NCBI RefSeq assembly: GCF_039693965.1
Contig: NZ_CP155576.1
Coordinates: forward strand, 2,604,001 to 2,668,000
Direction of reading: 5' to 3'
Source of the DNA: Moraxella sp. K1664
GTDB lineage: Bacteria; Pseudomonadota; Gammaproteobacteria; Pseudomonadales; Moraxellaceae
Length of the DNA stretch: 64,000 nucleotides
Below are positions 19,604-27,707 of the stretch, piece after piece. The notes under the pieces are model-generated. The model made no database searches. It worked only from the letters and a program-made list of their open reading frames with translations, and was not told where the DNA came from. How positions within the stretch are numbered: position 1 is the stretch's first letter; every line of letters starts with the position of its first letter. The position numbers and the translations under genes are program-made.

Positions 19604-19954
19604 ATGAGTAACACCGCCCCCGAATTTCGCATTACCCTATCAGGTCAAATCACCCCTGCTGACGTGGCAGAATTGGCTCGCATGGGCGTAAAAACCGTGG
19701 TAAACAACCGCCCAGACTTTGAGGAAGAAGGACAACCGACATCTGATGAGATTGAACAGGCGTGCCAAGCTCACGGTATCGTCTATAAACAAATCGCCTT
19801 TGCGGGCGGTATGATGGACATGAACCACGTCCAAGCCTTTGCTGATTTTTTTAATGAAACCGAACGCCCACTACATATCTTTTGCCGTACAGGCAACCGC
19901 TCAAACAACCTTTTAACGGTGGCACGAGAAAAAGATTTGCTTGATGAAGAATAG
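19604..19954 (+). CDS. Phosphatase-like/TIGR01244-type protein; stop codon supplied by a miniature element
   Basis: 116 residues from ATG 19604, with AGGAAAAG upstream. It opens with FRITLSGQITPADVAELARMGVKTVVNNRPDFEEEGQPT, the typical start of the dual-specificity-phosphatase-like family, and carries the thiolate loop IFCRTGNRSNN near residue 95. Roles in the family include sulphide or persulphide handling, not provable here. The TAG stop (19952-19954) is the first three bases of family A copy 3, so the last residues (KDLLDEE) are the original frame cut by the insertion, and the natural C-terminus may have been longer. Confidence 0.75.
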   Translation: MSNTAPEFRITLSGQITPADVAELARMGVKTVVNNRPDFEEEGQPTSDEIEQACQAHGIVYKQIAFAGGMMDMNHVQAFADFFNETERPLHIFCRTGNRSNNLLTVAREKDLLDEE

Positions 19955-20158
19955 GGCGTGTTGAACCTTTATAACACAATTTAATATTTATAAATATTTT
20001 ATAAATCACATGATGTTTTTGCATGAAAAATGGCTAAATCTTGTTTTTCATCGTCAAAAACTTGTCTGATAGAATAACTATCAGCCTGCGTTTTTTCCTT
20101 GAAAAACGTGCGATTTTTCTCATTTTTCATTGCAAATACCAAAGTTCAATACGCCCTA
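19952..20158 (+). mobile_element. Family A miniature inverted-repeat element, copy 3
   Basis: 207 bp with ends TAGGGCGTGTTGAAC and GTTCAATACGCCCTA (one mismatch). The core hairpin reads CTGATAG-AATAA-CTATCAG, a matched T-A to C-G change relative to copy 2. It abuts the 3' end of the TIGR01244-like gene and supplies its stop. Confidence 0.85.
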
Positions 20159-20305
20159 ATTGATTTTGATAAAAAGCAACTGTTTGAGTTGCTTTTTATC
20201 GCCAAAAATCTGCCAAATAACAATTTTTCTCAAAACCACTTGACAAACCGTCCACGATAGATTATATTCGTATGCAAATGAATACAAAATAATACAGGTG
20301 TCTGT

Positions 20306-20842
20306 ATGCCAAATACGTCAAGTAATAGCCGAGTGCCGATAAGTGTCCGCATTAGCCAAGAAGACGCTGATTTTATTGCCAGTTTACAGATACAAGGGGC
20401 GAATACACCGTCCGATAAAATCCGTGAATTGCTCCGCCAAGCCCGCACCTTGCACACCCAAGGACAAGATTATGAAACCAGTCTATCGCTTGCCGAGCAA
20501 CAGCTTTACACCGCTCGCCATGAGATTTTGGCACTTGAAAAGGAGCTGGGTGTACATTCGCACATTGTGGCGAGAATTTTTGAGATTTTGCCCGATTTGG
20601 TGGCAACCATGATGGCGGACTACCCCAAAACGTGCGACAAATCCGCCCTTGTCAATTTTGAAAAACAGGCAATGTGGCGAGTGGTTCGCCTAATGGACAG
20701 CGTGTTACAGCTTGCTATTACAGGCAAGGGGGCAGGCTATGATGACAGCGTGCTGGACGAGCTGGATAATACGTTACAGTTGGCGAATTTGATTTATCAG
20801 CACAATCAACACAGCCAAACCAACACCCAACCCAACCCATAA
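20306..20842 (+). CDS. Unknown protein with RHH-like N-terminus, upstream of pspA
   Basis: 178 residues. The N-terminal RVPISVRISQEDADFIASLQIQGANTPSDKIRELLRQA looks like a ribbon-helix-helix strand-helix-helix module. The remainder is helical (ETSLSLAEQQLYTARHEILALEKELG is a likely coiled coil) and ends in a polar Gln/Asn/Thr tail. It precedes pspA by 10 bp and is surely cotranscribed, so it may regulate or partner the PspA-flotillin block. No named family recognised. Confidence 0.65.
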   Translation: MPNTSSNSRVPISVRISQEDADFIASLQIQGANTPSDKIRELLRQARTLHTQGQDYETSLSLAEQQLYTARHEILALEKELGVHSHIVARIFEILPDLVATMMADYPKTCDKSALVNFEKQAMWRVVRLMDSVLQLAITGKGAGYDDSVLDELDNTLQLANLIYQHNQHSQTNTQPNP

Positions 20843-20852
20843 GGAAAAAACC

Positions 20853-21518
20853 ATGAGCGAAACCCTATCCTACCGTGTCGGTCGCCTAGTCAGTGGCGGA
20901 TTTCATGCCATGCTAGACAAAGCCGAAGACTTAGCCCCAATGGTCGCCTTTAACGAAAACTTGCGTGAGCTTGATAAGGCGATTGATGAAGTACGTGGCG
21001 AGCTTGGCAAAGTGGTCGCCCAAAAACACCTAGCCAGCAAAAAACTGAACGACGAAAACACCCGCCACGAGAGCCTAAACGACAGTATCATGACGGCGGT
21101 CAATGTGGGGCGAGATGACTTGGCACAGGTGGGCATTGCTGAGCAAATGGACATTGAGGCACGCATTCCTGTGCTTGAAAACACCATTGCCGACTGCACC
21201 GACAAAGAAAAAGAGCTAGAAGGCTTTATCATCGCCTTGCAAGCCAAACGCCGTGAGATAAGCCTAGCCATTGAGCAATACCAGCAGACCGTAGCGACAA
21301 GCGGTGCAAATGGGCAGACGGCTGGTGCAAGCAGTCTTGATAAAATCGCCCAACGAGCCGACAAAGCGTCCAATGCTTTTGACCGCACCATGAGCCGTCA
21401 AACAGGCATGGCACATAACACAAGCGGTAATGGCAATGCCCAAGGGCTAAAAGAGCTTGAAGAGCTATCTAGAAATAATCGTATTGCCGAGCGGTTGGCA
21501 CAATTAAAAATGAAATAG
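20853..21518 (+). CDS. pspA: PspA/IM30 (ESCRT-III-like) membrane-stress protein
   Basis: 221 residues, almost entirely alpha-helical and charged, with the PspA/IM30 pattern: LSYRVGRLVSGGFHAMLDKAEDLAPMVAFNENLRELDKAIDEVRGELGKVVAQKHLASKKL, then a long hairpin coiled coil (about 70-150). Family members polymerise on damaged inner membrane. No pspB, pspC or pspF is near; instead YqiJ and flotillin genes follow. The C-terminal Gly/Ser/Asn-rich linker with a final helix (ELEELSRNNRIAERLAQLKMK) is typical of bacterial variants outside the enteric psp operon. Confidence 0.85.
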   Translation: MSETLSYRVGRLVSGGFHAMLDKAEDLAPMVAFNENLRELDKAIDEVRGELGKVVAQKHLASKKLNDENTRHESLNDSIMTAVNVGRDDLAQVGIAEQMDIEARIPVLENTIADCTDKEKELEGFIIALQAKRREISLAIEQYQQTVATSGANGQTAGASSLDKIAQRADKASNAFDRTMSRQTGMAHNTSGNGNAQGLKELEELSRNNRIAERLAQLKMK

Positions 21519-21543
21519 GGTTTGTTTTTTAAAATGAATATTT

Positions 21544-21588
21544 GGTGGGGGTGAATTTAATCATTGGGCGAATGTGATTCGTCCCCAC
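21544..21588. repeat. Family C palindromic repeat between pspA and yqiJ
   Basis: GTGGGGGTGAATTTAATC... GGGCGAATGTGATTCGTCCCCAC: imperfect inverted repeat with GTGGGG / CCCCAC ends. As RNA it would form a hairpin between pspA and the next gene. Confidence 0.7.
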
Positions 21589-21703
21589 AATATCCCATTT
21601 TTATTTAAATTCAAACCTGTTTTTATTTAACTATTTTTTATTTAACTATTTTTTATTTAACCATTCCATTAAAAATTGCCAATAATTAGTTATAAGGATA
21701 ATC

Positions 21704-22372
21704 ATGCTTGATTTAATTTTTGCACCCCAAAACTTTATATTCGGTGTGGCAATTACACTGATGTTTTTGTTATTTATCCTAGAAATTGTGGCATTAATGA
21801 TTGGTGGGGCAAATGATTGGGTGGACGGATTTTTGCCCGACAGTTTGACCGAAGCTCATGCCGAGATTGGCATTGACAGCCCGAGTGTGGATACGGGCGT
21901 ATTTATCCGTTTTTTAAGCTGGCTATATGTTGGCAAAATACCGCTACTTATGCTTATGGTGGTGTTTTTGGCGGTATTTGGTTTGACGGGGTTTATTTTT
22001 CAGTCGGTGGTATATAGCTTATTGGGATTTTATTTACCAAAAATCATTGCCGTAATTGTGGTGTGGTTTTTAAGTTTGCCCATTGTCCGTTTATCTGCCA
22101 AAGGGCTATACAAAATCCTACCCAAAGATGAGACAACCGCCATTGACAGCAAAGAGCTGGTCGGGCGTGTGGGCGTGGTTGTACTGGGTAATGCCACCGC
22201 CAACCAATCCGCCCAAGTACGAGTTAAAGACACGCACGGGCAGACGCATTATGTCATGGCATTTGCCGATACCGATGAGACTCTAACGCAAGGCGAGACG
22301 GTACTATTGGTATCGCAGGTGGGTGTCAATTTTCGGGCGATAAAGAATGTGAATGGGGTGCTTGTTGATTGA
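21704..22372 (+). CDS. yqiJ: YqiJ-like membrane protein with OB-fold (NfeD-type) domain
   Basis: 222 residues. Membrane helices at about 13-33, 84-106 and 108-128, with a cytoplasmic C-terminal beta domain (ELVGRVGVVVLGNATANQSAQVRVKDTHGQTHYVMAFADTDETLTQGETVLLVSQVGVNFRAIKN) of the OB-fold type that partners flotillins. In E. coli yqiJ precedes the flotillin yqiK; here one gene (DKNYY) lies between them. The role is in organising membrane domains, inferred from the partner. Confidence 0.85.
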   Translation: MLDLIFAPQNFIFGVAITLMFLLFILEIVALMIGGANDWVDGFLPDSLTEAHAEIGIDSPSVDTGVFIRFLSWLYVGKIPLLMLMVVFLAVFGLTGFIFQSVVYSLLGFYLPKIIAVIVVWFLSLPIVRLSAKGLYKILPKDETTAIDSKELVGRVGVVVLGNATANQSAQVRVKDTHGQTHYVMAFADTDETLTQGETVLLVSQVGVNFRAIKNVNGVLVD

Positions 22373-22374
22373 TT

Positions 22375-23127
22375 ATGTGGACATTATTAAAAAATTTACC
22401 CAATCAAACAATTAAAGACAAAACAATGAATATTGTTTATTGGGAAATTAAAGACGACAAAGTATATCATCAAGGCAGACTTCACAAAAATGCCGATGTA
22501 GATAGTTTTGAAGTTTTTATCAATCCAACTGTTCAATATGATAAGCATGGCACGATTTTATCGCCATTTTTTAGTCGTGATAAAACGCATATTTATTGGG
22601 CTTGGAGAAAAACCAAATTAGACCGAGAAACATTTGAAATATTAGGCTATGGATATATTAAAGATAAAAATGCCATTTATTTTAAATATGAAAGTAGCAT
22701 TAAGCCTGTTAAAAATCACGATTTTAAAAGTTTTGTGGTATTAGATAATGGCTATGCGTATGATGATTATCAAGCCTATTATTATGCTCGTGTTTTAAAA
22801 AAATGCCAAAATCCAAAATCATTAAAACCATTGGGATTTTGTTTTGCCAAAGACAATCAATTTGTTTATTGGCAAGGAAAAGAATTTAAAAATATTGACA
22901 TAAATACCGTGCAAATCATGCCTTGTTCTAAATTTAATTTTATTAAAGATGATAAATACATTTATTATATTTCAAATAAAATAACAAGGTCGGATAACCC
23001 TAATTGGGAGCATTTGCACGGTTATTATTCAAAAGATGAAAACTTTGTTTATCATATGGATAAGATTTTGCCCAATGAAAATCCTAATGATTGGGATAAA
23101 CAAAAAGCCAAATCATCGCCTTATTGA
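22375..23127 (+). CDS. DKNYY-repeat protein
   Basis: 250 residues from ATG 22375 (ATG 22426, MNIVYWEIKD, is a good alternative). Repeats of about 20-25 residues carry the theme KD..YIYY/HIYW/FVYW: YIKDKNAIYFKYE, FAKDNQFVYWQGK, FIKDDKYIYYISN, YSKDENFVYHMDK. Such repeats form beta-blades, and the molecular role is unknown. No signal peptide, so cytoplasmic. It lies 2 bp after yqiJ and 27 bp before yqiK. Its AT-richer codon use than the neighbours suggests a later insertion into a yqiJ-yqiK pair. Confidence 0.7.
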   Translation: MWTLLKNLPNQTIKDKTMNIVYWEIKDDKVYHQGRLHKNADVDSFEVFINPTVQYDKHGTILSPFFSRDKTHIYWAWRKTKLDRETFEILGYGYIKDKNAIYFKYESSIKPVKNHDFKSFVVLDNGYAYDDYQAYYYARVLKKCQNPKSLKPLGFCFAKDNQFVYWQGKEFKNIDINTVQIMPCSKFNFIKDDKYIYYISNKITRSDNPNWEHLHGYYSKDENFVYHMDKILPNENPNDWDKQKAKSSPY

Positions 23128-23154
23128 TATGTTACTTTTTAAAAAGGAAAAATT

Positions 23155-24885
23155 ATGAACCTAATCTCAATTCTTATCACCGCAGGGGTGATTTTGGTTG
23201 CCCTAGTCATCTTAGGCTTAATTTTGACTCGCCTGTATCGCCGTGCCAGCAAGGAAGTGTCCTTTGTGCGGACGGGTTTTGGTGGCGAAAAAGTGATTGT
23301 AAACGGTGGTGCGATTGTCCTGCCTGTCTTGCATGAGGTGATTCCTGTCAATATGAACACGCTACGCCTTGAAGTACGCCGTGCGTCCGAGCAGGCACTC
23401 ATCACCAAAGACCGCATGCGTGTGGACGTAACGGCTGAATTTTATGTGCGTGTCAAGCCCACTGCCGAATCCATTGCCACAGCCGCCCAGACCTTGGGTA
23501 TGAAAACGATGTCGCCACAGGATTTAAAGGACTTGGTAGAAGGTAAATTTGTGGATAGCCTGCGTGCTGTTGCCGCCGAAATGGCAATGGAAGAGCTACA
23601 CGAAAAGCGGGTGGATTTTGTGCAAAAAGTTCAGCAGGTTGTTTCAGAAGATTTGTTCAAAAACGGCTTGGAGCTTGAAACGGTGTCCTTGACAGGGCTT
23701 GACCAGACGGGATTTGAGTATTTTAATCCCCAAAACGCCTTTGACGCTGAGGGTTTGACACGCTTGACCGAGACCATTGAGATTCGCCGTAAAAAGCGAA
23801 ACGACATTGAGCAAGACACCGATTTGGCGATTAAAACCAAAAATTTGGAAGCCGAACGCACTCGTTTGCAAATCTTGCGTGAAGAAGAATATGCCAAGCT
23901 AGAACAAGAGCGTGAGATTGAGATTCGTAAAGCCGAGCAAGAGCGTGAGATTGCCGTTCGCCGTGCCGAGCAGACGGCTGAGATTGCCAGTCAAGAAGCG
24001 AGCAAACAGCGTGAAGCCGAAGAAGCTCAAATTGCCGCCAAGCGTGAAGTGGATTTGAAAAAAATCCTAGCCGAGCGAGACATTGAAAACGAAAAAATCC
24101 AAAAAGAGCAACGCATTGAGCAAGCCGAAGTAGAACGCAAAAAGGCGATTGAGCTTGCCGAGCAAGACCGTGCCATTGCTGTTGCCGAAAAATCCCGTGC
24201 CGAATCCGAAGCCAAAGCCCAAGCCGACAAGGCGCGAGCGGCAGCGGTCAAAGAAGAAGAGAGCGTGATTACGGTGCGTGAGACCGAGCGAGCCGAGCGT
24301 GCCAAGGCGGTGGAGCTCATCTCTGCAACCGAGCTTGCCCAAAAAGATGCGATTGCCATTACGGTTGCCGCCGAAGCCCAAAAACAAGCGTCCCTAGACC
24401 AAGCCGAGGCGGTGCGTATCAGTGCCGAAGCTGAGGCGGAGAAATTACGCTTGCAAGCCAAAGGTGAGGCGGACGCTCAGATTCTGCTTGCCGAAGCCAA
24501 AGAGCGTCAATATCAGGTGGACGCTGACGGGACAAAAGCGGTCAATGAAGCGTCTAACGTGCTGTCAAGCGAGCAGATTGAAATGCAAATTCGCCTTGCC
24601 CTGCTCAAACATTTGCCCGAGATTATCCGTGAAAGTGTGAGACCTATGGAAAATATTGATGACATTAAGATTTTGCAGGTTAATGGTTTGGGCGGTTTTG
24701 GGGCAAGTGGCGAGACGAGCGAGACCACAACAAATGCCAGTCTTGCCGACCAAATGGTCAATTCTGCCTTGCGGTATCGTAGCCAAGCCCCGCTTGTGGA
24801 CAATCTATTAAAGGAGATTGGGCTAAATGGGGCGGACATTAACGGACTGACTCATGGACTAGATAAAGGCGTGAATAAAGACTAA
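23155..24885 (+). CDS. yqiK: Flotillin-family protein YqiK
   Basis: 576 residues. One N-terminal membrane anchor (about 6-26: ILITAGVILVALVILGLILTRLY), an SPFH/band-7 domain (about 30-210, with AEFYVRVKPTAESIATAAQTLG), then a long Glu/Ala/Arg/Lys coiled coil (about 225-455) with the flotillin EA-rich repeats and a C-terminal oligomerisation region. It assembles into large membrane scaffolds. It forms an operon with yqiJ and, given spacing and strand, probably with pspA. Confidence 0.92.
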   Translation: MNLISILITAGVILVALVILGLILTRLYRRASKEVSFVRTGFGGEKVIVNGGAIVLPVLHEVIPVNMNTLRLEVRRASEQALITKDRMRVDVTAEFYVRVKPTAESIATAAQTLGMKTMSPQDLKDLVEGKFVDSLRAVAAEMAMEELHEKRVDFVQKVQQVVSEDLFKNGLELETVSLTGLDQTGFEYFNPQNAFDAEGLTRLTETIEIRRKKRNDIEQDTDLAIKTKNLEAERTRLQILREEEYAKLEQEREIEIRKAEQEREIAVRRAEQTAEIASQEASKQREAEEAQIAAKREVDLKKILAERDIENEKIQKEQRIEQAEVERKKAIELAEQDRAIAVAEKSRAESEAKAQADKARAAAVKEEESVITVRETERAERAKAVELISATELAQKDAIAITVAAEAQKQASLDQAEAVRISAEAEAEKLRLQAKGEADAQILLAEAKERQYQVDADGTKAVNEASNVLSSEQIEMQIRLALLKHLPEIIRESVRPMENIDDIKILQVNGLGGFGASGETSETTTNASLADQMVNSALRYRSQAPLVDNLLKEIGLNGADINGLTHGLDKGVNKD

Positions 24886-24897
24886 ATCAAAATGGTA

Positions 24898-24927
24898 AAA
24901 CCCACAATGACAAGTTGTGGGTTTTTT
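24898..24927. terminator. Terminator between yqiK and the TacT-like gene
   Basis: Stem AAACCCACAA / TTGTGGGTTT, 4-base loop, then TTTTTT on the plus strand and A-rich on the other side, serving converging genes. Confidence 0.85.
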
Positions 24928-25408
24928 ATGTTAAAGGATAATACAATTTATCCGATACGCTGACAAAACTTAAAAAGCCAAAATGCCGATAAAAGGCAAT
25001 GGCGTTGTCATCTTTGGCTTCTACAATAATCACACTGCTAGCAATGGGCGACTGCGTGGCTTGTTTAATGGCATTGGCAAGCAGTACTGAACCCAAACCT
25101 TGACCTTTGTGGCGTATATCAATCGCCAATCGCTCAATCAATACCGCAGGCAGGTAACGATAGCGAGCCAATTTCTTTTTAAGCGTATCGTTCAATTCAT
25201 GATAGGGCATACTTGCCGAACACAATGTATAAAATCCTGCCACTTGATTGTTTTTATCCACGACAACATAGCAACTGTTGGCACGGCGTTTGACATCTTG
25301 GGAAGCCTGATGAGTAAAATAATGATTGAGAATATCGTTGCCACAATCAAAAGTTTTTCGGTCATGGCTTTTATCTAATAGCACAATCCGATAATTGGAT
25401 AAATTCAT
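24926..25408 (-). CDS. GNAT-family acetyltransferase toxin, TacT-like
   Basis: 160 residues of GNAT fold. FDCGNDILNHYFTHQASQDVKRRANSCYVVVD is the TacT-type N-terminus, LIERLAIDIRHKGQGLGSVLLANAIKQA the acetyl-CoA loop (RHKGQGLG), and NAIAFYRHFGFLSF the C-terminal helix with the conserved Tyr. Relatives acetylate the amino group of charged tRNAs and stop translation. It overlaps the DUF1778 antitoxin by 4 bp, the standard TacA-TacT arrangement. All expected catalytic features are intact. Confidence 0.88.
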   Translation of the reverse strand: MNLSNYRIVLLDKSHDRKTFDCGNDILNHYFTHQASQDVKRRANSCYVVVDKNNQVAGFYTLCSASMPYHELNDTLKKKLARYRYLPAVLIERLAIDIRHKGQGLGSVLLANAIKQATQSPIASSVIIVEAKDDNAIAFYRHFGFLSFVSVSDKLYYPLT

Positions 25409-25713
25409 ACACTATCCTTAAAAAACTCATCATGGATTGCCATTGCTTTTTTCATCGCATCATTCATCGGCGGTGGGTTGATAAGAGTTTCGGCAAATTG
25501 CTCTTGGTCTTGGACGGACAGTTGATTGAGAAAATGTAGCCAAGACTGTTCTTTTTGTACGGTTTTTTGAGCGTGTTCATAGGCAATACTCATCACAAAA
25601 TCACTCATCGTCCGACCTGTCATCTGACTGGCAAGCTTAATGGTGTCGTGAACGTGCTTGGGGATACGGGCTTCAAAACGGGCGGTTTGGGTGGATTGAG
25701 TTTGGGCGGTCAT
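25405..25713 (-). CDS. DUF1778 (TacA-type) antitoxin
   Basis: 102 residues. N-terminal ribbon-helix-helix (TARFEARIPKHVHDTIKLASQMTGRTMSDFVMSIAYEHAQ), which binds DNA, and a C-terminal part that wraps the GNAT toxin (FAETLINPPPMNDAMKKAMAIHDEF). First gene of the operon; a GGAGAATATC ribosome site precedes ATG 25713. An inverted-repeat operator candidate lies 24-51 bp upstream. Confidence 0.88.
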   Translation of the reverse strand: MTAQTQSTQTARFEARIPKHVHDTIKLASQMTGRTMSDFVMSIAYEHAQKTVQKEQSWLHFLNQLSVQDQEQFAETLINPPPMNDAMKKAMAIHDEFFKDSV

Positions 25714-25736
25714 GATATTCTCCTGTCATGGATATA

Positions 25737-25764
25737 TACGGTTATTGTACGGTATTTTTCCGTA
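25737..25764. promoter_or_regulatory. Candidate operator of the TacA-TacT pair
   Basis: TACGG occurs at 25737 and again at 25748, 11 bp apart, and CCGTA at 25760-25764 makes a perfect inverted arm with the second (TACGG-TATTTTT-CCGTA). Spaced half-sites just upstream of an RHH antitoxin are the usual autoregulation site. Seen in sequence; binding is inferred. Confidence 0.65.
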
Positions 25765-25794
25765 TTTTTCCACCCTTATCATTGCCAACTTGTC

Positions 25795-27486
25795 CTAATT
25801 TTTCGCCACTTTTTGCAAATTTTTGATGTCATCAGGGCTTAATTTTAGCTCACTTTCATCGGCAGGGGCGGACTGTATCACCACTTCTGGCACAAAGCGA
25901 ATTTGCAATTTAATAACCCTATCATCAAGCGTGTCTTTGGCAAGGGCTTGAATTTGTTGCTCCAATTCAATCGCTTGGGCTTGGCTTGGCGTGATAAGCC
26001 CTTGAATGACCACCCTTAGGGTGTGCGTGTTTTTTTCTTCGTGCGTAAAACTGTGCGATACCAAATAATTGGCTTGATTTTGAATGCTTTGTTCGACCAA
26101 GGCGATACTTTGGCGTTCAAATTTTTGTTCATTTAAGGTTTTGCCAAAATTGACCGACAAATAACCACCAATGACAATCAGAGCAATCAGCACGGCACTG
26201 TTTCTTTTTAAAAACAGCCCAATTTGCCCCAATTTGCCAACGTCATCATCATCAAGCGTTCGGCGAAATCCTGCAAACCACAGCACCAACGCATTGGTAA
26301 ACTGAATGGCGAGCATATTGGTCAAAGCCAACAAAAACGCCCCCCAAGCCAGCGACAGATGACCTGACGCAAGCAAAATCCCACTGGCAGCCAAAGGTGG
26401 AACAAGGGCGGTTGCCACCGCCACGCCAACAACCGCCACCGACAGATTGGGCGAGACCATGGCGTACGCCCCTGCTGCTCCGCCTGCCAACGCCACCATT
26501 AAATCCATGGTCGTGGGCGATGTGCGTGCCAAAATCTCGCCCGTCATGACGTTGTCGCCATGCAAAAACCCAAGCCCCATGCCAATGGCATAAATGACCA
26601 GCACCCCGCCAATGAGCGTGATAAGCGATGTTTTGAGCAAGGATAGCCGTGCATCAATGACGGCAAGGGCGGCACTGGTAATGGGCGAGAGCATCATCGC
26701 CACCAGCATCGCCCCGATGACCACCGCAGGCGAGTTGGCGAGCAGTCCATAGCCTGCAATCACCGCCGACAAGCCATTCATAATAAAGAACATTTTGGTC
26801 GGTAATGCCCCTGCTTCGATGTTGATACGGACTTCTTTGTGGTCTATCGTCTTTTGGCTGTGCTTTTTGGCGATAAGCGTACGGACAATGTCGGCTTGTT
26901 GTTGTTCGGTTTTTTGGGTGTCTTTGTCTTTATCTTGGTCTTTGTTGGTATTTGTTGAGTTGTCATTTTTTGGGTTGTCATTGTTTAAGTCATTGCCTTG
27001 TAAGTTATCATCTTTATTGGGCGGATTATCGGCAGAGTGATTGATAGACTTATTTGCCAAATTGTCTTTTAAATTGCCTTTATTATCTTGATTATCGTCT
27101 TGTTTGGTATTATTGCTATTACTAGACTTATTAATCTGATTGGCTTTATGAATATTGGCTAAATTGTTATGGTCATTTTGTTTGGTTGAATTATCAGCAT
27201 TGACAATATTTGTTGTGGTGTTAATTGGGGCAACTATACCATTTTCTTTATCATCGTTTTGGGTGTCTTGATTGATGTCTTTGTTGTCGGTTTCTTTTTC
27301 GGTTTTTATGCCTTTATCATCATCTTTTTCATTGTCTTTTTCATTGGCATTGTCGGACAATTCGTCATTGACCGTTTTGACAAGTTTTTCAAGTTCGGCA
27401 TCATCAATGCCTTGTTTTTTGAGTTCATCAAGTTCGTCTTGACTAAATTCAACGTCATCGTTTTGGGTATCTTTATTGTCGCTCAT
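25795..27486 (-). CDS. DUF389 membrane protein with a long disordered N-terminal region
   Basis: 563 residues. Residues 1 to about 200 are Asn, Asp, Lys, Gln and Ser almost exclusively (for example DKDKDTQKTEQQQ), predicted disordered and not part of the normal family. From about 205 (VRTLIAKKHSQKTIDHKEVRINIEAGALP) the DUF389/TIGR00341 domain begins: TMs with FFIMNGLSAVIAGYGLL, VVIGAMLVAMMLSPITSAALA and NLSVAVVGVAVATALVPPLAASG, then a soluble C-terminal domain (about 480-563). Function of the family is unknown. It is monocistronic. Confidence 0.8.
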   Translation of the reverse strand: MSDNKDTQNDDVEFSQDELDELKKQGIDDAELEKLVKTVNDELSDNANEKDNEKDDDKGIKTEKETDNKDINQDTQNDDKENGIVAPINTTTNIVNADNSTKQNDHNNLANIHKANQINKSSNSNNTKQDDNQDNKGNLKDNLANKSINHSADNPPNKDDNLQGNDLNNDNPKNDNSTNTNKDQDKDKDTQKTEQQQADIVRTLIAKKHSQKTIDHKEVRINIEAGALPTKMFFIMNGLSAVIAGYGLLANSPAVVIGAMLVAMMLSPITSAALAVIDARLSLLKTSLITLIGGVLVIYAIGMGLGFLHGDNVMTGEILARTSPTTMDLMVALAGGAAGAYAMVSPNLSVAVVGVAVATALVPPLAASGILLASGHLSLAWGAFLLALTNMLAIQFTNALVLWFAGFRRTLDDDDVGKLGQIGLFLKRNSAVLIALIVIGGYLSVNFGKTLNEQKFERQSIALVEQSIQNQANYLVSHSFTHEEKNTHTLRVVIQGLITPSQAQAIELEQQIQALAKDTLDDRVIKLQIRFVPEVVIQSAPADESELKLSPDDIKNLQKVAKN

Positions 27487-27514
27487 AAAAAACCTTATTT
27501 ATGAATGGGAAATA

Positions 27515-27537
27515 GGGTGAATATAATCCACCCCTAC
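27515..27537. repeat. Family C palindromic repeat upstream of the DUF389 gene
   Basis: GGGTGAATATAATCCACCCC followed by TAC; imperfect inverted repeat of the GGGTGAAT...CCCCTAC type. Confidence 0.65.
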
Positions 27538-27561
27538 GATTTTAATCATTTTCAATAATAA

Positions 27562-27679
27562 ACTTCCTGCAAAACTAGGTTTTCCGTTCGCCCTGAGCTT
27601 GTCGAAGGGTAGGAAAACCGTCATGGTTCGACAGGCTCACCACGAACGGTTTTCCTTAATTCGGGGTTTTGCAGGAAGT
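27562..27679. repeat. Family B nested palindrome, intact copy 1
   Basis: 118 bp with outer arms ACTTCCTGCAAAAC / GTTTTGCAGGAAGT. Inside are GGTTTTCCGTTCG / CGAACGGTTTTCC and then GAGCTTGTCGAA / TTCGACAGGCTC. It holds GTTCGCCCTGAGC, the full junction sequence that the IS110 element occupies in two other copies, but it is unoccupied here. Confidence 0.85.
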
Positions 27680-27707
27680 CTAATGATAAATTAAAATTAC
27701 CTAAACC

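Noticed and set aside
22369-22425. TTG start of the DKNYY gene overlapping the yqiJ stop
   Set aside because: ATG 22375 or 22426 is more likely; TTG has no better ribosome site.
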